A DNA stretch of 64,000 nt from Durusdinium trenchii. Its lineage: Eukaryota; Sar; Dinophyceae; Suessiales; Symbiodiniaceae. The stretch covers positions 703,836-767,835 of the forward strand of contig CAXAMN010023362.1 of the NCBI GenBank assembly GCA_963970005.1, read 5' to 3'. A program made the position numbers and the translations under genes. Below, one piece after another: positions 1-10,869 of this stretch. The notes beneath the pieces were generated by a model that was not told the origin of the DNA, did no database searches, and saw only the letters and a list, made by a program, of their open reading frames with translations. The stretch's first letter is position 1. The number at the start of each line of letters is the position of its first letter.

Positions 1-57
1 ACCTGCATGACAAGTTAGGGGTTAATCATGGTTCACAAAATTCGACTTTTAAGTTCC

Positions 58-348
58 TTATTTCCTTTCGGCACTTTGGGTGCCAAGTTTTTGGGCAAAG
101 GGTTGGCTGCGAAAGAGACAGGGATTCCAAAGGCATCGAGAGCTTGTGCGCTTAGCTGCCTTGCTAAGTGCGAGCAATTGGCATGACAGAATCGGTAGTG
201 CAGGTGATTCCTGGTCCCATCCTCCCAAACAATCGGCTGCCAGCAAGGCAGATTGTTTGATCTTGAGACTCATGCTCTTCACGAGCAGAGGAAGACCGAA
301 CAGCCACTTCAAGCACATCCTCTGTTCAATACGCATGCATGCAGCCAT
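58..348 (-). CDS. Candidate exon, unknown protein
   Basis: An open minus-strand frame of about 96 codons with mixed, non-repetitive amino-acid content and AG acceptor-like dinucleotides near its upper end. It matches the strand of the host exons elsewhere in the window. No domain is recognised. The opposite strand is also open over nearly the same interval, so the coding strand is not certain. Confidence 0.25.
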   Translation of the reverse strand: MAACMRIEQRMCLKWLFGLPLLVKSMSLKIKQSALLAADCLGGWDQESPALPILSCQLLALSKAAKRTSSRCLWNPCLFRSQPFAQKLGTQSAERK

Positions 349-1031
349 GCAAATGACTAATGACTACTAATGATGCGCCGGCTCTTGGTCTTGAGATTCC
401 TTGAATATTGATGGAAATTCAGAACCCAAATAGTAAATCCGGAAAAATTTGAGAAATCAAAGGTCAACACATTAAATATCCTTAAATATCCGATAGTTGC
501 ATAAGCCTCCTTGCTTTCATGCAGTTTTAGGCGTACATTATGCGCATGGCGTTATGTCTCGCAACTGTTGTCAAGAAAGCGCCCTCGATACCGACTCAGA
601 CCGTATGAATAAGAAAAGTGCGGGGCCCAAGCAGCCACTACATGCCTTGTTAGCTGACTATAGTCTACAGGGGCCCACGTTCCACTATTCACTTGATTCT
701 GATCTGCACACCAAGAAACCCCCAGCACGTCTTGCAAGCAAGGATGCTATGGAGTTTCATGCTGCATTCTGAGGCCCCGAACGTGCACGAACATCCATCA
801 GCCTGGGAGTGAAAGTGCTCTAAGGTGTACTGCGTGCGAACTGAATATGCAAGTATGCTCAGGCGCTAGCCGTCAACCAGCAAGCACTGCGGGGCAAAGG
901 CCGCCCATTCACCTTGCAACGCTTGATCTGGGGCCTTTGCTCAAAGACTTGTGGCAATACAAGATGCTTTAGAATACTTCACAATTGAGTCAAGGCCCAC
1001 ACGAACTTAGAGAGAGAGAGAGCAAGGGAAC
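349..1031. other. No convincing gene
   Basis: Short open frames occur on both strands (about 497-772 plus, 552-737 minus), but none shows a motif or clear coding bias. A short GA-repeat lies at about 1011-1022. Confidence 0.4.
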
Positions 1032-1373
1032 TTAGCAAAGGGTGCTTGATGGTATGAGTTCAGGAAACAGTTGCTTTATCCTTATACTGTAAACATGTAT
1101 GTGTATGTGTGAATATGTACTTGTGTGTGTAGCCCTTGGAGTCACAGGGATCCTTTCGGATTGGTTTTTGCTTGATTTTTGAAACAGTAGGGGGCTGGAG
1201 TGTGCTTCAGATGTCTCAGCCAACGAAGAAGCATCTGTTGCACTGTGATATAGTTCTGGCACGCCAGAGCCACGTACCTGCTTTCCCTTTTGTGGCGTTC
1301 TCAAGCTGTCACACCAATCTTCGACTATACAAAGGGCTAATGCATTCGGCAGACTTGCACGGAACGTCGTCAT
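1032..1373 (-). CDS. Candidate exon, unknown protein
   Basis: A minus-strand frame that opens with a real ATG at 1373 and reads as plausible soluble protein for about 80 codons (start MTTFRASLPNALAL). It then runs into a TGTGTATG-rich stretch that is probably intron. It would belong to the minus-strand array seen from 9 kb onward. No family is recognised. Confidence 0.3.
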   Translation of the reverse strand: MTTFRASLPNALALCIVEDWCDSLRTPQKGKQVRGSGVPELYHSATDASSLAETSEAHSSPLLFQKSSKNQSERIPVTPRATHTSTYSHIHIHVYSIRIKQLFPELIPSSTLC

Positions 1374-1530
1374 TTTGGGATCCGTGAACGTCGTTTTTGG
1401 TCTTGAGCTTTGGGCCTCACTTTCGTTTAAGGACCTCCAGGATCCACAGGTTTCGATGTTCCTCTCAGGAATCTGGTTTCCTTAGGTTGCCGTGTGGCGA
1501 GCGGCATTCGAGTCAGTACGCATGTCAATA

Positions 1531-1710
1531 AGTGTGTGTGTGTGTGTCTGTCTGTCTATCTGTCTGTGTCTGGCTCTGTCTGTCTGTCTCTGTCTGTGTC
1601 TCTGTCTCTGTCTCTGTCTCGGTCTCTGTCTGTCTGTCTATCTATCTATCCAAATTATCTATCTGTACATCTATCTATCTATCTATCTATCTACCTATCT
1701 ATGTATCTAC
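1531..1710 (+). repeat. TG / CTGT / CTAT microsatellite
   Basis: A compound microsatellite: a TG run, then CTGT and TCTCTG units, then CTAT units, with interruptions. The long open frames across it encode only low-complexity Cys/Val/Leu/Ser and Ile/Tyr/Leu repeats and are not genes. It abuts the 5' end of the LINE remnant, and a similar CTAT/CTGT tract lies just beyond that element's 3' end. Confidence 0.95.
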
Positions 1711-2059
1711 CAGCCTTCCAGCATCGAATGGCTATGCCCGGCCAAGCTTCACGAACGATGCCATGACCCCGTTGCGGGACCTTTTTGGAGTCCGGGCTCC
1801 ATTCCTTTTTGCTTGGCTGGTGGCTGGGCTATTGGACTGGCAGTTGACCGACGACCAGGTCTTGGAAGCTAGCAGTTCTTTGCTGCTCGGTCCCAATTCC
1901 GAGCCAGCAGCACTGAGCCTCTGTGAAACAAACAGAATTTTGTTTTCGTGCTGTTGGAAAGGGCAGGGTTGGACAGAGGCCGTGCTCTGTCCTGGAAGGG
2001 ATATGTGTTCTAGACGATCCTTCAAAGGTCCCCCCGAATCCCACGGCAATGGGCTTGGA

Positions 2060-2740
2060 GCATCCCACGGGATGAAAGTTCGAAAGAGAAGTTTCATGCG
2101 GGCTCAACGTCGCCTTGCTCTACATGGTATGACCATATATCATGGAAAAGCTTATACTGGACCGGTCCTGACTTTACCAGCTCCACTGACGAAGCCATCA
2201 GGATTTCCACTCAGGTACACAAGAGCTAACACCTTTGCTGAGCTCCTTCGATGGGCCGAGATCCAGGGCATTGAAGCCATGTTGATACAGAGCACCAAGT
2301 GGACACTTGAAGAGCCCTGGACATCCACAGGTTCCACGTTGTGCCTTCACCGGAGTTGCACAAGGCTGAGGGGGACTCCTTACAATTGTCAAGGCAACAC
2401 TGTGTCTCCTCGACTGTATCAGCTACCAGGATGTGATTCCCGGTCGATTGCTTCACGTTCGATGCCACTTAACAACAAAAATTTCCATAGATTTGATCAA
2501 CATTTATCAATTTCCGTCGGGTTCAACTCAACTTCGACCGGCACCAATGAAGCATAGATTGGAGGTTTGGACCAAACTCCGACATTTGCTGCACAGTATG
2601 CCTATTCGACGCCTCATGGTCTTGGGAGGTGATTTCAACACGGTGCTGCCAAACTCTCGGAGTGTGAAAGCCTCGGATTGTGATGTTTTTCACCATCTCC
2701 TCAAGGATTACAATTTGACAGAGGACACATGACTCCACTC
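2060..2740 (+). pseudogene. LINE endonuclease domain (EEP fold), frame-shifted
   Basis: This would be the target-nicking endonuclease. A basic leader near 2077-2110 (RKRSFMRAQRR) precedes FAELLRWAEIQGIEAMLIQ at about 2240-2295, which fits the first catalytic strand of exonuclease-endonuclease-phosphatase enzymes, except that the usual QE is read as QS. The second metal-binding motif GGDFN is intact at 2625-2639. Reading shifts between the two halves at about 2330-2430, and the C-terminal SDH-type box is not found. The domain order ahead of the RT is what non-LTR elements of the EN-RT type show. Confidence 0.7.
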
Positions 2741-2789
2741 CTAGCTAGGATCCTCAAACATCGAATATCTCTTCTTGAGACAGGCTCAA

Positions 2790-4335
2790 TGTCGACTCAA
2801 TGTGATAGCGATGCAAGACAAGCCAGGTGCATCCCAACATTTCCACTGCTTCAGGCCAGGGAGTACCCAGATCACCGGCCTTTGATTTGCAGTGCGCGGA
2901 AGGACTGGCAGGTGTGGGTCCACAACAAAAGAGAAGAAACGAAAGTATTGGCCTCCAAACATGCTAAGGCTCTTACACTTGCTGCACAGGCCAACATGCC
3001 AAACTGGAACAACTTTCTGGACCACCAGGCTGCATTGAGTTTACGGAACACACAGATGCATGATCCGGAACAATTGACCTCAAGTATTCTTTCAATGAGC
3101 ACCAGGGCAACATGCAGATTGGATTCCAGTATGCCACTTTGGCTTCAACCAGAGTCTCAATCCCTTGTGGCAAGCAAGGGAGGCCTTCAAGGCATCATTC
3201 AAAGCTGAAGACATTGGACTCTGTTTCACAAATATCATAAATTGTTGAAGCAACATTGTAATGCCAAGCGCAGAACCAGAGTGTGCGTCAAATTACTGAG
3301 AACGCAGCGTCAGCCGCCATCAGGAATGACTCCAGGGCTTTGTATGAAGCTGTACGTCAACTCACACCAAAACAGGCACGACGGGCTATCAGATTTCGAG
3401 GAGAACATGGTCAAACTCTCTCACCAGCTGACGAATTAGATCAGTTGCGCAAACATTTCCATGGGCAAAGCGGAACATATATGATGCCTGTGCTACAAAG
3501 ATACCCAATTTTTGCATATCTTCCCAATCGTGGTGTACAAGAAGCTCTCTATTTGGCACATCATTTTTGTTTTGAAGTCCGTGAATACTGCCAGCAGCTT
3601 CGTCCAGGTCCGTGGAAAACCAAGAACAATACAGTATCAACCTTGGAGGTGGCGGACTCATTTTGTCGATGGACCTGCAACAAGCATACGATCGTTTGCC
3701 CAGGCATCACTTGGCGGCAGGTCTGACCCTTTGTGGATGTCCACAGAACATACAAGCAGTATTACTTCAATGGCTTTTTGAGGCTCGTTACCATCTACGG
3801 CACAGGGGCCTGAGCAAGGCAGTATAGCCCCCTCGAGAGGGTTAGGCAAGGACCCAGGCCTCGCCATTGGAGTGGACGGCATTTCTTTTGTTGGTTTGCC
3901 ATCACATTGGCCTTCAAGTGTCCAATCAAGGACCACAAGAGGCCTTTGAATGGGTATGCAATCATCTCGTCACGTATGCGGACGATTTGCTGTGCAAATG
4001 GTGGATTCGAAGTGCACGTGATTTTGAGCAAGTTGCACATCAAATTGGAGAGATTTTTGACATCATTGAAAGTTTAGGCCTTGTGATGACCGCAGTTTTG
4101 TGTAGATCGGAAGGTAAAGGAATGAAGTCATGTCTCAAGAAGTACATTCACATCCATCAAGGAAACAAATGGTTGATAGTTCCTCGCTCCCAAGGTCAGA
4201 CCTGGGTCAAACTGGTGATTTGTGTACTTGGGTGCCAAACTGTCTTTCTTTTGCTTTGAGCAACAGACACTTCAGCACCGACTTCATCTAGGCAGAATCA
4301 CCTTCCTTCGTATGAAGCCCTGGTTCACACGCAGA
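2790..4335 (+). pseudogene. LINE reverse transcriptase, frame-shifted
   Basis: RT motif A appears as DLQQAYDRLPR at 3672-3704 and motif C as TYADD at about 3972-3986. Between them a degenerate motif B (QGPRPRHW) can be read in another frame near 3850. Upstream, 3283-3440 encodes a helical linker (AVRQLTPKQARRAIRF) typical of the EN-RT connector. After YADD a thumb-like YLGAKLSF occurs at about 4223-4250. At least four frame changes separate these pieces, so no functional polymerase is encoded here. A GA-repeat at about 4350-4370 interrupts the thumb. Confidence 0.75.
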
Positions 4336-4336
4336 C

Positions 4337-6127
4337 ATGCCCTCACAAGCAGGGAGAGAGAGAGAGAGAGCACGTCTTTGGTCCACCTGTGTTCTCTCAA
4401 GCTACCTGCATGGCATTGGAAGCAGCGGACTTCGGAAGGAAGGGCTTCAACTGCTTTGCAACAGATACCACTCCGACATCAGAAGAGTTGGCAAATCTCC
4501 GCAACACATCACACATGAATCAACTCCTGCAGTACTTCAAAGACTGGGACTCCAAGCACCCTCGAAACTTCTCCAGGACAGATGGAACAAGACCTTCACC
4601 AAGTTCCACGCAATCTGCGGAGGCCTTCCAAATGACGACTTTTTGCACCGCATTCCCATTGGAAGGGTTCAACATCGAGTGATGCAAGTGTTCCAGGAAT
4701 CTGATCATCCTCATGAGCCTGGTTCTGATGTGGTGCCCACACTCTTGGCTTGTTCATACTGCAGTCAGGTATTTGACAGTCAAGCATTGTTGCATCGACA
4801 TATGTCCAAGAGACACAAAGCAACACCAAATTCTGAACAAACTGTGAACTTGAGAGATGCTCTACATGGTAAACCACAATGCAGGCATTGCAACAAGAAG
4901 TTTGCACTATGGACTGGACTAATCCATCATATTGAGTTCATCAGTTGTCCAAGCTTCGATTCAAACAAGTCCTGGCAGGTACCGCCTTGCGATCAAGAAG
5001 ATCTTCCTCAGTATGTCCGCAATCAGTCCTGGGAGGCGCTATGCCTCATTGATTGGTTCAGGTCACATTGTGTAGTATGTGCTCGGGCCTTTCAGACTGG
5101 CAAAGATATTCTCAGGCACCTTGCTCGCTGTCACCACTCGATGTGGGAAACCTCGAAAACCAGGATGGCGGAGATCGTCCTCAGATTGAACACCACCAAG
5201 GCCTGTCTGGCCTGTGGCCTTACACAGGCCGCTACTCACAGCTGCCATGCTCTCAGACAGTTTGCCATTGTGCCCATCATGCGTGAGCAGGATCTGTGGT
5301 CCCATGACCTCCTGAAGGAGTCGGTTTCCAGTTTGGAACCTGCCAAGCCAGATCCAGACAACCCCCTGCCGGAGAATGTGAAGCGCGGCAAGATTGGTCC
5401 CTCCACCAACAAAGAGAGGGACTTTTAGCCAGCACGAGACTCAGCGGGGGGGGACTCCAACGTGCAGTCACTGCATGAGGACTCTGGCCTCCTTCTTCGC
5501 CCTTCGGAATCACATTGAAAATGGTTGCAGGCACTTCAACGCCAACAGACCTCCAGGGAACCATGTCCCATGCGTGTGGCCCCAACTTCAAAGACTTTCC
5601 AAGGTGCATGATGTGAATCAGATCCTCCGCAACAGTGAGATCAGGCAGCTCTCAGATCCTGCTGCATTTTGTGTGGCAGGCAATCTCGAAAACCGGGTGG
5701 TATTGCACAGCACTTGGTACAGGACCATGCAGAACAACTTGAAGCTGCACAGGCATTGAAATCCAGATGCCAAAATGTTGCCGTAGCAAGTGGAAAACCT
5801 TGCCTTTGTGGAAATCACTCCACCAAACGTGGACACAAATGTGCGGTCTTCACGCAATTGGCCCTGCTTCATCTTGCATCCTCCCAGCAATCTGCAACTG
5901 AGAAGAGTGCTCCGGCTCAGGCAAGCACATCATCCATGGCTCCACAGGACTACTGGAACGACAAGCAATGGTGTTTGTGGCTTGGCAATCACTGCAGTGT
6001 TTGCAGTATTGAATGCACACCACAAGAGATTGTTGAGCACCTTCAACAGTGTCATGGAGAGCTCATGCCTGATGCTTTGGAAGCACTTCCTCAACGCTTA
6101 AGCCCGACGCCCTTCTGTTGCTCATAA
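4337..6127 (+). pseudogene. LINE C-terminal C2H2 zinc-finger region
   Basis: After a thumb-like segment (RLWSTCVLSSYLHGI) comes a run of Cys/His fingers: CSYCSQVFDSQALLHRH near 4751, CRHCNKKF near 4883, CVVCARAF near 5074, CSHCMRTLASFFALRNH near 5476 and CSVCSIECTPQEIVEHL near 5995. Further CxxC pairs lie between them. The first three fingers share one frame; the others need shifts near 5430 and 5670. Such fingers in LINE proteins are thought to bind nucleic acid during target recognition. The number of fingers is higher than the one or two usual in LINE tails. Confidence 0.7.
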
Positions 6128-6203
6128 TACTGCTGGAAGGCCAGTGAGATCACAGATCCCTGTCCGCTCTCGTTGAACCTTGCGGTTCATTTGTCGAGCC
6201 ATG

Positions 6204-8071
6204 CCTCACTTCGAGATCTCAGCCGACGACATGATGGGCCAACTCTCGGACACCTTTGGCAACCTGATCGATGGGTCGAAACCGCAATCCCTGAAAAGAC
6301 CGAAACACGAGCAGGATGGGGGATCAAGAGATACCTCAGACCAACATCCAAACCTGATCCAGATGCTGGCCTCCCTGGATCTCCGACACGAAAGTCAGCT
6401 TCAGGCGATTGCAATTCAGGACACCTTCATTCTGTTCCTGCAACCGGGCCAGTCCAGTCTCATCCCGTTGATTCAGCAGTCAACGCGACAATGGAAACCA
6501 GATGTGGAAAAGAAGCAGGCCACGATGTCCCTACGACTGAAGTTGATCACCATGATCACCCAGAGCCTTTTGGGGAGAATGTTGAAGGTGGCCCAAGCTC
6601 AGCCTACAATGGAGATTTGGCGAGAAGCCCTGAAGCACCAGCTGATCACGGAGAGCCTGGAATCAAAAGGAGCGGCAACTTCAAGTGATGAACAAGCAGG
6701 CCATCACGATGACGAGCATGCAGAGCCTACTCGAGGAATTGGTCGAGCTGACCAGAGACCAAACGGCAGTGGTCAGGCTCAAATCCCTCAAGGCCAGCGA
6801 TCAAGACTCAACCCAGTTGAAAGTCCTTCCATGGATGCTCCAAAGTCAGTCTTCGGTACTGCAGATGCTCTCGATGTCCGGAGTATGGAGCCTCCTTCTA
6901 GGAAGGCTCCGGCCACACACGGTGAAGGAGAACCCACTGGCAGCCAATTTGGCGAGAGCATCCTCTGGCCAATCGAGAAGGAGACAATAATGGGGTGGTT
7001 GATGACAGTTCGGCTCAGCAACACAGGCAATGACTGCTACCAGAACTCAGCATTGCTTGCCATGTTTTGGGCGCTGCTTCGACTTCGGTGTCCAACATGG
7101 AATGACCTGGGGAAGGAGCTGAAAAGTTTGCAGAATTGTTTAGCTCTGAAGGCATGTGGGTCAGCCTGAAAGATTTGCCCACGCTCGGAGCCTTTCTTCG
7201 TTTATGGGGAAATGAACAACATGATTTACATGAGTTCCTGAGCCGGTTTCTTCAATGGATCCAGCCTCGCTGTGTGAATAGCTCTTGGCGGCGAATTGTA
7301 CAGGAAAAGGGAAAGATCTTATCCAAGGGTCAAGGGTCACCTTACAATCCGCCTACGCTCAGTGCACCAGCAAACACTGAAAAAATAGAGCTTCAACACC
7401 TGGTAGACTCCTGGACAGAATACATGGGTATGCAGACCACCTTCACAGCATGCAGCCGCCTCGCGTGTTTGCACATAGATCGTTTTGCCCTGGATCACCA
7501 AGGCCGCCCTTTGAAGCGGGAGTGGGACACAGAAATCAACCCAACGGTCTGGCCCCCAACCCAAGCTGAGGAAGAATTGGGCTTCACACACAAGCCCTTT
7601 ACCGTAGTGGCTGCGGTAGCACACCAGGAAAGAGACGCTGCAGGGCACCTTCAAGCAGTTGGCCTCTCTGCTCAAAGATGGCTGATGTTCAACGACCTCC
7701 AAGAAGCCCAGGTCATGGGGCCCACTCCACCGAGGACTTCTGAGTGGATCTTTGTTTGGCTCGCCCGAGACGACTCTGTTGAATTGGGGCTCAATCGATT
7801 CGGTCTCACAGGCACAGATCTCTTCCCAAGGACCTTGGCTACCTTGTACGAGCTGCATCAAATGAAGTTGGAGAACTACCCGGAGGATGTTCTTGCAAGA
7901 CTTAGGTCCTTTTGCAGCATTTGTGGCAAGCTCGTGGTCTCGCATGATGCCCTGAAGAAGCACGCTCGGCTGAGGCATTCTGAGCTAGGTCAGGTCATCA
8001 AAGTTGACCAATTCATGCAAGAGCACCGTGATTGTGCAAACTTACCATGTCATGGGTGTGGAGCCTGCTAA
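6204..8071 (+). pseudogene. USP (peptidase C19)-like cysteine protease domain at LINE tail
   Basis: The frame opens with ATG 6204 and carries an acidic and helical linker to about 6985. The USP Cys box then reads RLSNTGNDCYQNSALL, with the candidate catalytic Cys at about 7035. After one frameshift at about 7130 the second conserved box reads NEQHDLHEFL (about 7211), matching the QQDxHEF motif. The His box reads AGHLQAVG (His at about 7646), followed by RWLMFND. Spacing and order match ubiquitin-specific proteases, though the domain is short, near 330 residues. A C2H2 finger (CSICGKLVVSHDALKKH, about 7915) follows. The activity is inferred; the target could be ubiquitin or the element's own polyprotein. 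Confidence 0.65.
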
Positions 8072-8230
8072 ATTCTTTCATTCAGGCCGCTCAAATTGCA
8101 TCATTTCTGCCAAGTCGAGCTCAACATTCGACTTGGAGTGGAGTATAACAAAGTGTTTCAAGTGCTGCAAAGCAGGCTGTTCGAAACTGGCCGCTCGAAT
8201 GAAGAGCTGCAGGCACTTGATGCCATGACC

Positions 8231-8650
8231 AAAAGGTGATTCATTTCTCTTGAGAGCTGGTGTTCTCCGTGGCTTCTTCCATGATGTTGAACCCGGCCTC
8301 TCCGCATTGGCCTTGTGTTCTCCTGGATGAACAGAAATGAACCAGGCCTTTCTGCATGGAAGCTCCTCTGAGCCTGACCTTGAGGTTTGGCTGTGTGCTC
8401 TCTCCTTTGGAGATTGAGCTACGGCTCATAACTTACGGAAGTTTCTTTCTACAGTGCTGCCACAGTGGCTTTTGGCACTGAAGGTTCCTTTTTGAGAAAG
8501 ATTTCATCTTCGAGTCAACCTACAGTCCATGATGGACTTTGGTGCACCCCGGTGCTTAGACTGACATGACATGTCAGCTAAGAAGAATACCTTCTTGAGC
8601 CCCAGCATTTGCGAGACCACTCGTGAGCGCCCGAAACTGAAAACTGAAAA
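8231..8650. other. Probable 3' flank of the LINE, no gene
   Basis: No supported frame. It lies between the last zinc finger and the CTAT microsatellite and could be the 3' untranslated region of the element. Confidence 0.4.
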
Positions 8651-8860
8651 CTATGTATCTACCTATCTATGTAACTACCTATATCTATCTATGTATCTAT
8701 CTATAAAACATTAATTATATAACTATTTATCTATCTATCTGCTGACTATCTATCTGTCTATCTATCTATCTATCTGTCTATCTGTCTATCTGTCTATCTG
8801 TCTATCTGTCTCTGTCTCTGTCTCTGACTGACTGACTGACTGACTGTCTGTGTGCATGTC
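8651..8860 (+). repeat. CTAT / CTGT microsatellite
   Basis: Interrupted CTAT and CTGT units ending in CTGA units, in the same orientation as the tract at 1531-1710. The stretch from here to 9221 holds no supported gene. Confidence 0.95.
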
Positions 8861-9221
8861 GGTAGATAATAGGTGAACTGCTCACAAGCATTCACAAGCT
8901 GTCTATAAATGTTCCCCTACTTTCTGCACTTTCAGGCTGCTCTCCCAAACCACTGCCTCTGGCCGATCCCAGCGCAGCTCTGTCCGAAGCCTATGAAACC
9001 TCGCACGAGTCACTCCAACACCCCAGGGAGTCAAAGCACATTACGTTTCATTATATGAATGATGATGAATGATGAATCCTGTAGTTCATCCAAGCATGCA
9101 TTGCACAAGCCATAAGCTTGACCCACGCCTGCGGAGTTTGTCGCACTTGTTTTTCTCTGCATTTCTTTGCGTATTGCTGCCAAAACCCTTCCGCAACATG
9201 CCGTACGAGCATCTACGCTAA

Positions 9222-9911
9222 TCACCACGCAGAGATCGATTGATTTCTCTGAATGGCCGCCACTGTTGAATTGTCGCTCTCTGTGGCGTTGTCTCCAAAG
9301 AGGTTATCGAAAAAATCCTTGATTCCATCAAGAATTCCACTGCTTGCTTCCTCAACGTCAGTACTGTTACTGGTGGAATTTCCAAATGGCCAAGAAAAGG
9401 CAGGGATCGGGACGCGTGACTTTGTGGTTTCAGCTGCCGAAGAATTGGAAGCCTTTGGCTTGCCAACCTCCGTCTTCAGCTTGCTTCCTCCAGAGTCGCT
9501 CTCAGGCTTTGTCGGAGGCTTGGTATCATCTCCGCTGCGTGTCGCTTGTGTATACTCGGACCCTGTTTGGTTTGTCTGGTTTCCTTTCATTGCAGGCTCC
9601 GTCTTGACCTTCTCATTTTGCTTCACCTCTGATTCATTGCTTGATACTGCTGATGACTTTTCTCCGTCTGCTTCTGCTTGATCTCTTTCCTTCGACGGCT
9701 CTTCCTCCTTGTGCTTTGCCTCGAACTTGTCGATGGTTTTGCCTCTGGCTCCTTCCTTGAGCTGCTTCTTTGCCTCTTGTTTTGCCTCTGGCTTGTCAAT
9801 GTCCTCCGCTGGTGTCTGCCGTTGTTGGTGTTCTTCTGCTGAGTCCTTCTCCTGTTCTGCATTCTGGCTAGCAGCAGCTGCAGCCGGTGTTGCATAGGTA
9901 TTTTGGGAGAC
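9222..9911 (-). CDS. Lys/Glu-rich terminal exon, unknown protein
   Basis: An open minus frame of 230 codons begins after an acceptor-like CTGCAG at 9912 and ends in a stop at 9222-9224 after NQSISAW. The protein is rich in Lys, Glu, Gln, Ser and Thr (low complexity, likely disordered). It ends in a less charged segment with VPIPAFSWPFGN, several N-x-S/T sequons and a helix GILDGIKDFFDNLFGD. The composition is clearly non-random and absent on the other strand. It is probably the last exon of a gene whose upstream exons could include the collagen-like exon, but that exon has its own stop, so the link is unproven. No family is recognised. Confidence 0.6.
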   Translation of the reverse strand, partial: VSQNTYATPAAAAASQNAEQEKDSAEEHQQRQTPAEDIDKPEAKQEAKKQLKEGARGKTIDKFEAKHKEEEPSKERDQAEADGEKSSAVSSNESEVKQNEKVKTEPAMKGNQTNQTGSEYTQATRSGDDTKPPTKPESDSGGSKLKTEVGKPKASNSSAAETTKSRVPIPAFSWPFGNSTSNSTDVEEASSGILDGIKDFFDNLFGDNATESDNSTVAAIQRNQSISAW

Positions 9912-10869
9912 CTGCAGGCATATCAAGTGGCAACAAGAACCGCGCAGTCGCACACCATGCATAAAGAAGACAAATATTACATTACTCTATGACTCTATGT
10001 GTACCATACTGCAGTTTCATTATGACAAGTGTGTATAAATATGTGTATATATATATATATGCATGTGCACCATCTCCTCTCTGCAAGAACCGTTGTTGGC
10101 GGCCTGGAATCTGTTGGGAATTGTTGCCATTACGGGGATTGGAAAGAACATGCAAGAATTGAAAGGATATTAAGCAAAAATGAACGGAAAGCATTGCATT
10201 AAGAAAGGCAAGGAAGAGTAGAAGATTCCACTGCATAAAGCAAAGAAAAGCGAGGTGCCCAGGGACAATTGCAGAAAAGAAGGAAGGTGCGAGCGTTTGC
10301 AAAAAAGTTTGGAAGGGCCTTGTGCTGGAACAAGAAGCGCGCAGAAAAGTAGAGAGTGGGCAAACAAAATAGAGGAAATGCGGCATAGCATCCTAAAAGT
10401 CTGAATGGACTGTGATTTGGCAATCCAAAAGTAGCAACAATGAAGCCAAAAAAAATATATATACAGTATATAAAGACAAAGGGCCGGCAAAAGCAAAAAG
10501 CAACCAAAAGCCACCAAGAGCTGAAAGCCAAAGCAATGAATCAAATGAGCACTTCAGCGGAAACGAAAGTTAGAGAATACTTTGCTCATCCACCACCATC
10601 CGTAAGAGAAGGACCACAAATGCAAGCAGTAATGTAGTCTCTGATTCTTCAGCACTAGTGTCAAAAAAGAAACTTATTATATATATACATGCGTAAAAAA
10701 TCGAACACTAATCTGGAACGACCTTTGCTGTGCTAAGCTGGATGCAATCACTCAAATGATGCTTAAGGGGGGCCCGCAAAGTGGGGGGTGGCAGGTGCCT
10801 TTTGTAGTAATAAATTAATTCGATCGTTGGTAACTATCAATTCTAGCCCTCCCCCTGTAAACAAGGACT
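9912..10869. other. AT-rich non-coding stretch
   Basis: Contains a TA run at 10043-10060 and another AT-rich tract near 10455-10470. The open frames here are Phe/Cys/Leu-rich shadows of A-rich sequence. I see no gene. Confidence 0.5.

Larger units (their letters stand above)
1730..8230 (+). mobile_element. Degenerate LINE retrotransposon with a C-terminal USP-like protease
   Basis: In order on the plus strand: an AP-type endonuclease, an RT, a thumb-like segment, a chain of C2H2 zinc fingers, a charged linker, a USP (peptidase C19)-like domain, then another C2H2 finger. All are readable only by changing frame several times, so this is a dead copy. The lack of terminal repeats and the EN-RT order fit a non-LTR element. 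Its 5' and 3' limits are placed by the microsatellites and the loss of coding signal, and are approximate. A protease of the USP type is not a normal LINE part; other LINE groups are known to carry OTU or Ulp1 proteases, so a functional parallel is plausible. Confidence 0.75.

Noticed and set aside
1492..1766. Long open frames through the TG/CTGT/CTAT tract
   Set aside because: They only translate the microsatellite in three frames.
1732..2107. Minus-strand ORFs opposite the LINE 5' region
   Set aside because: They mirror the LINE frame and have no independent support.
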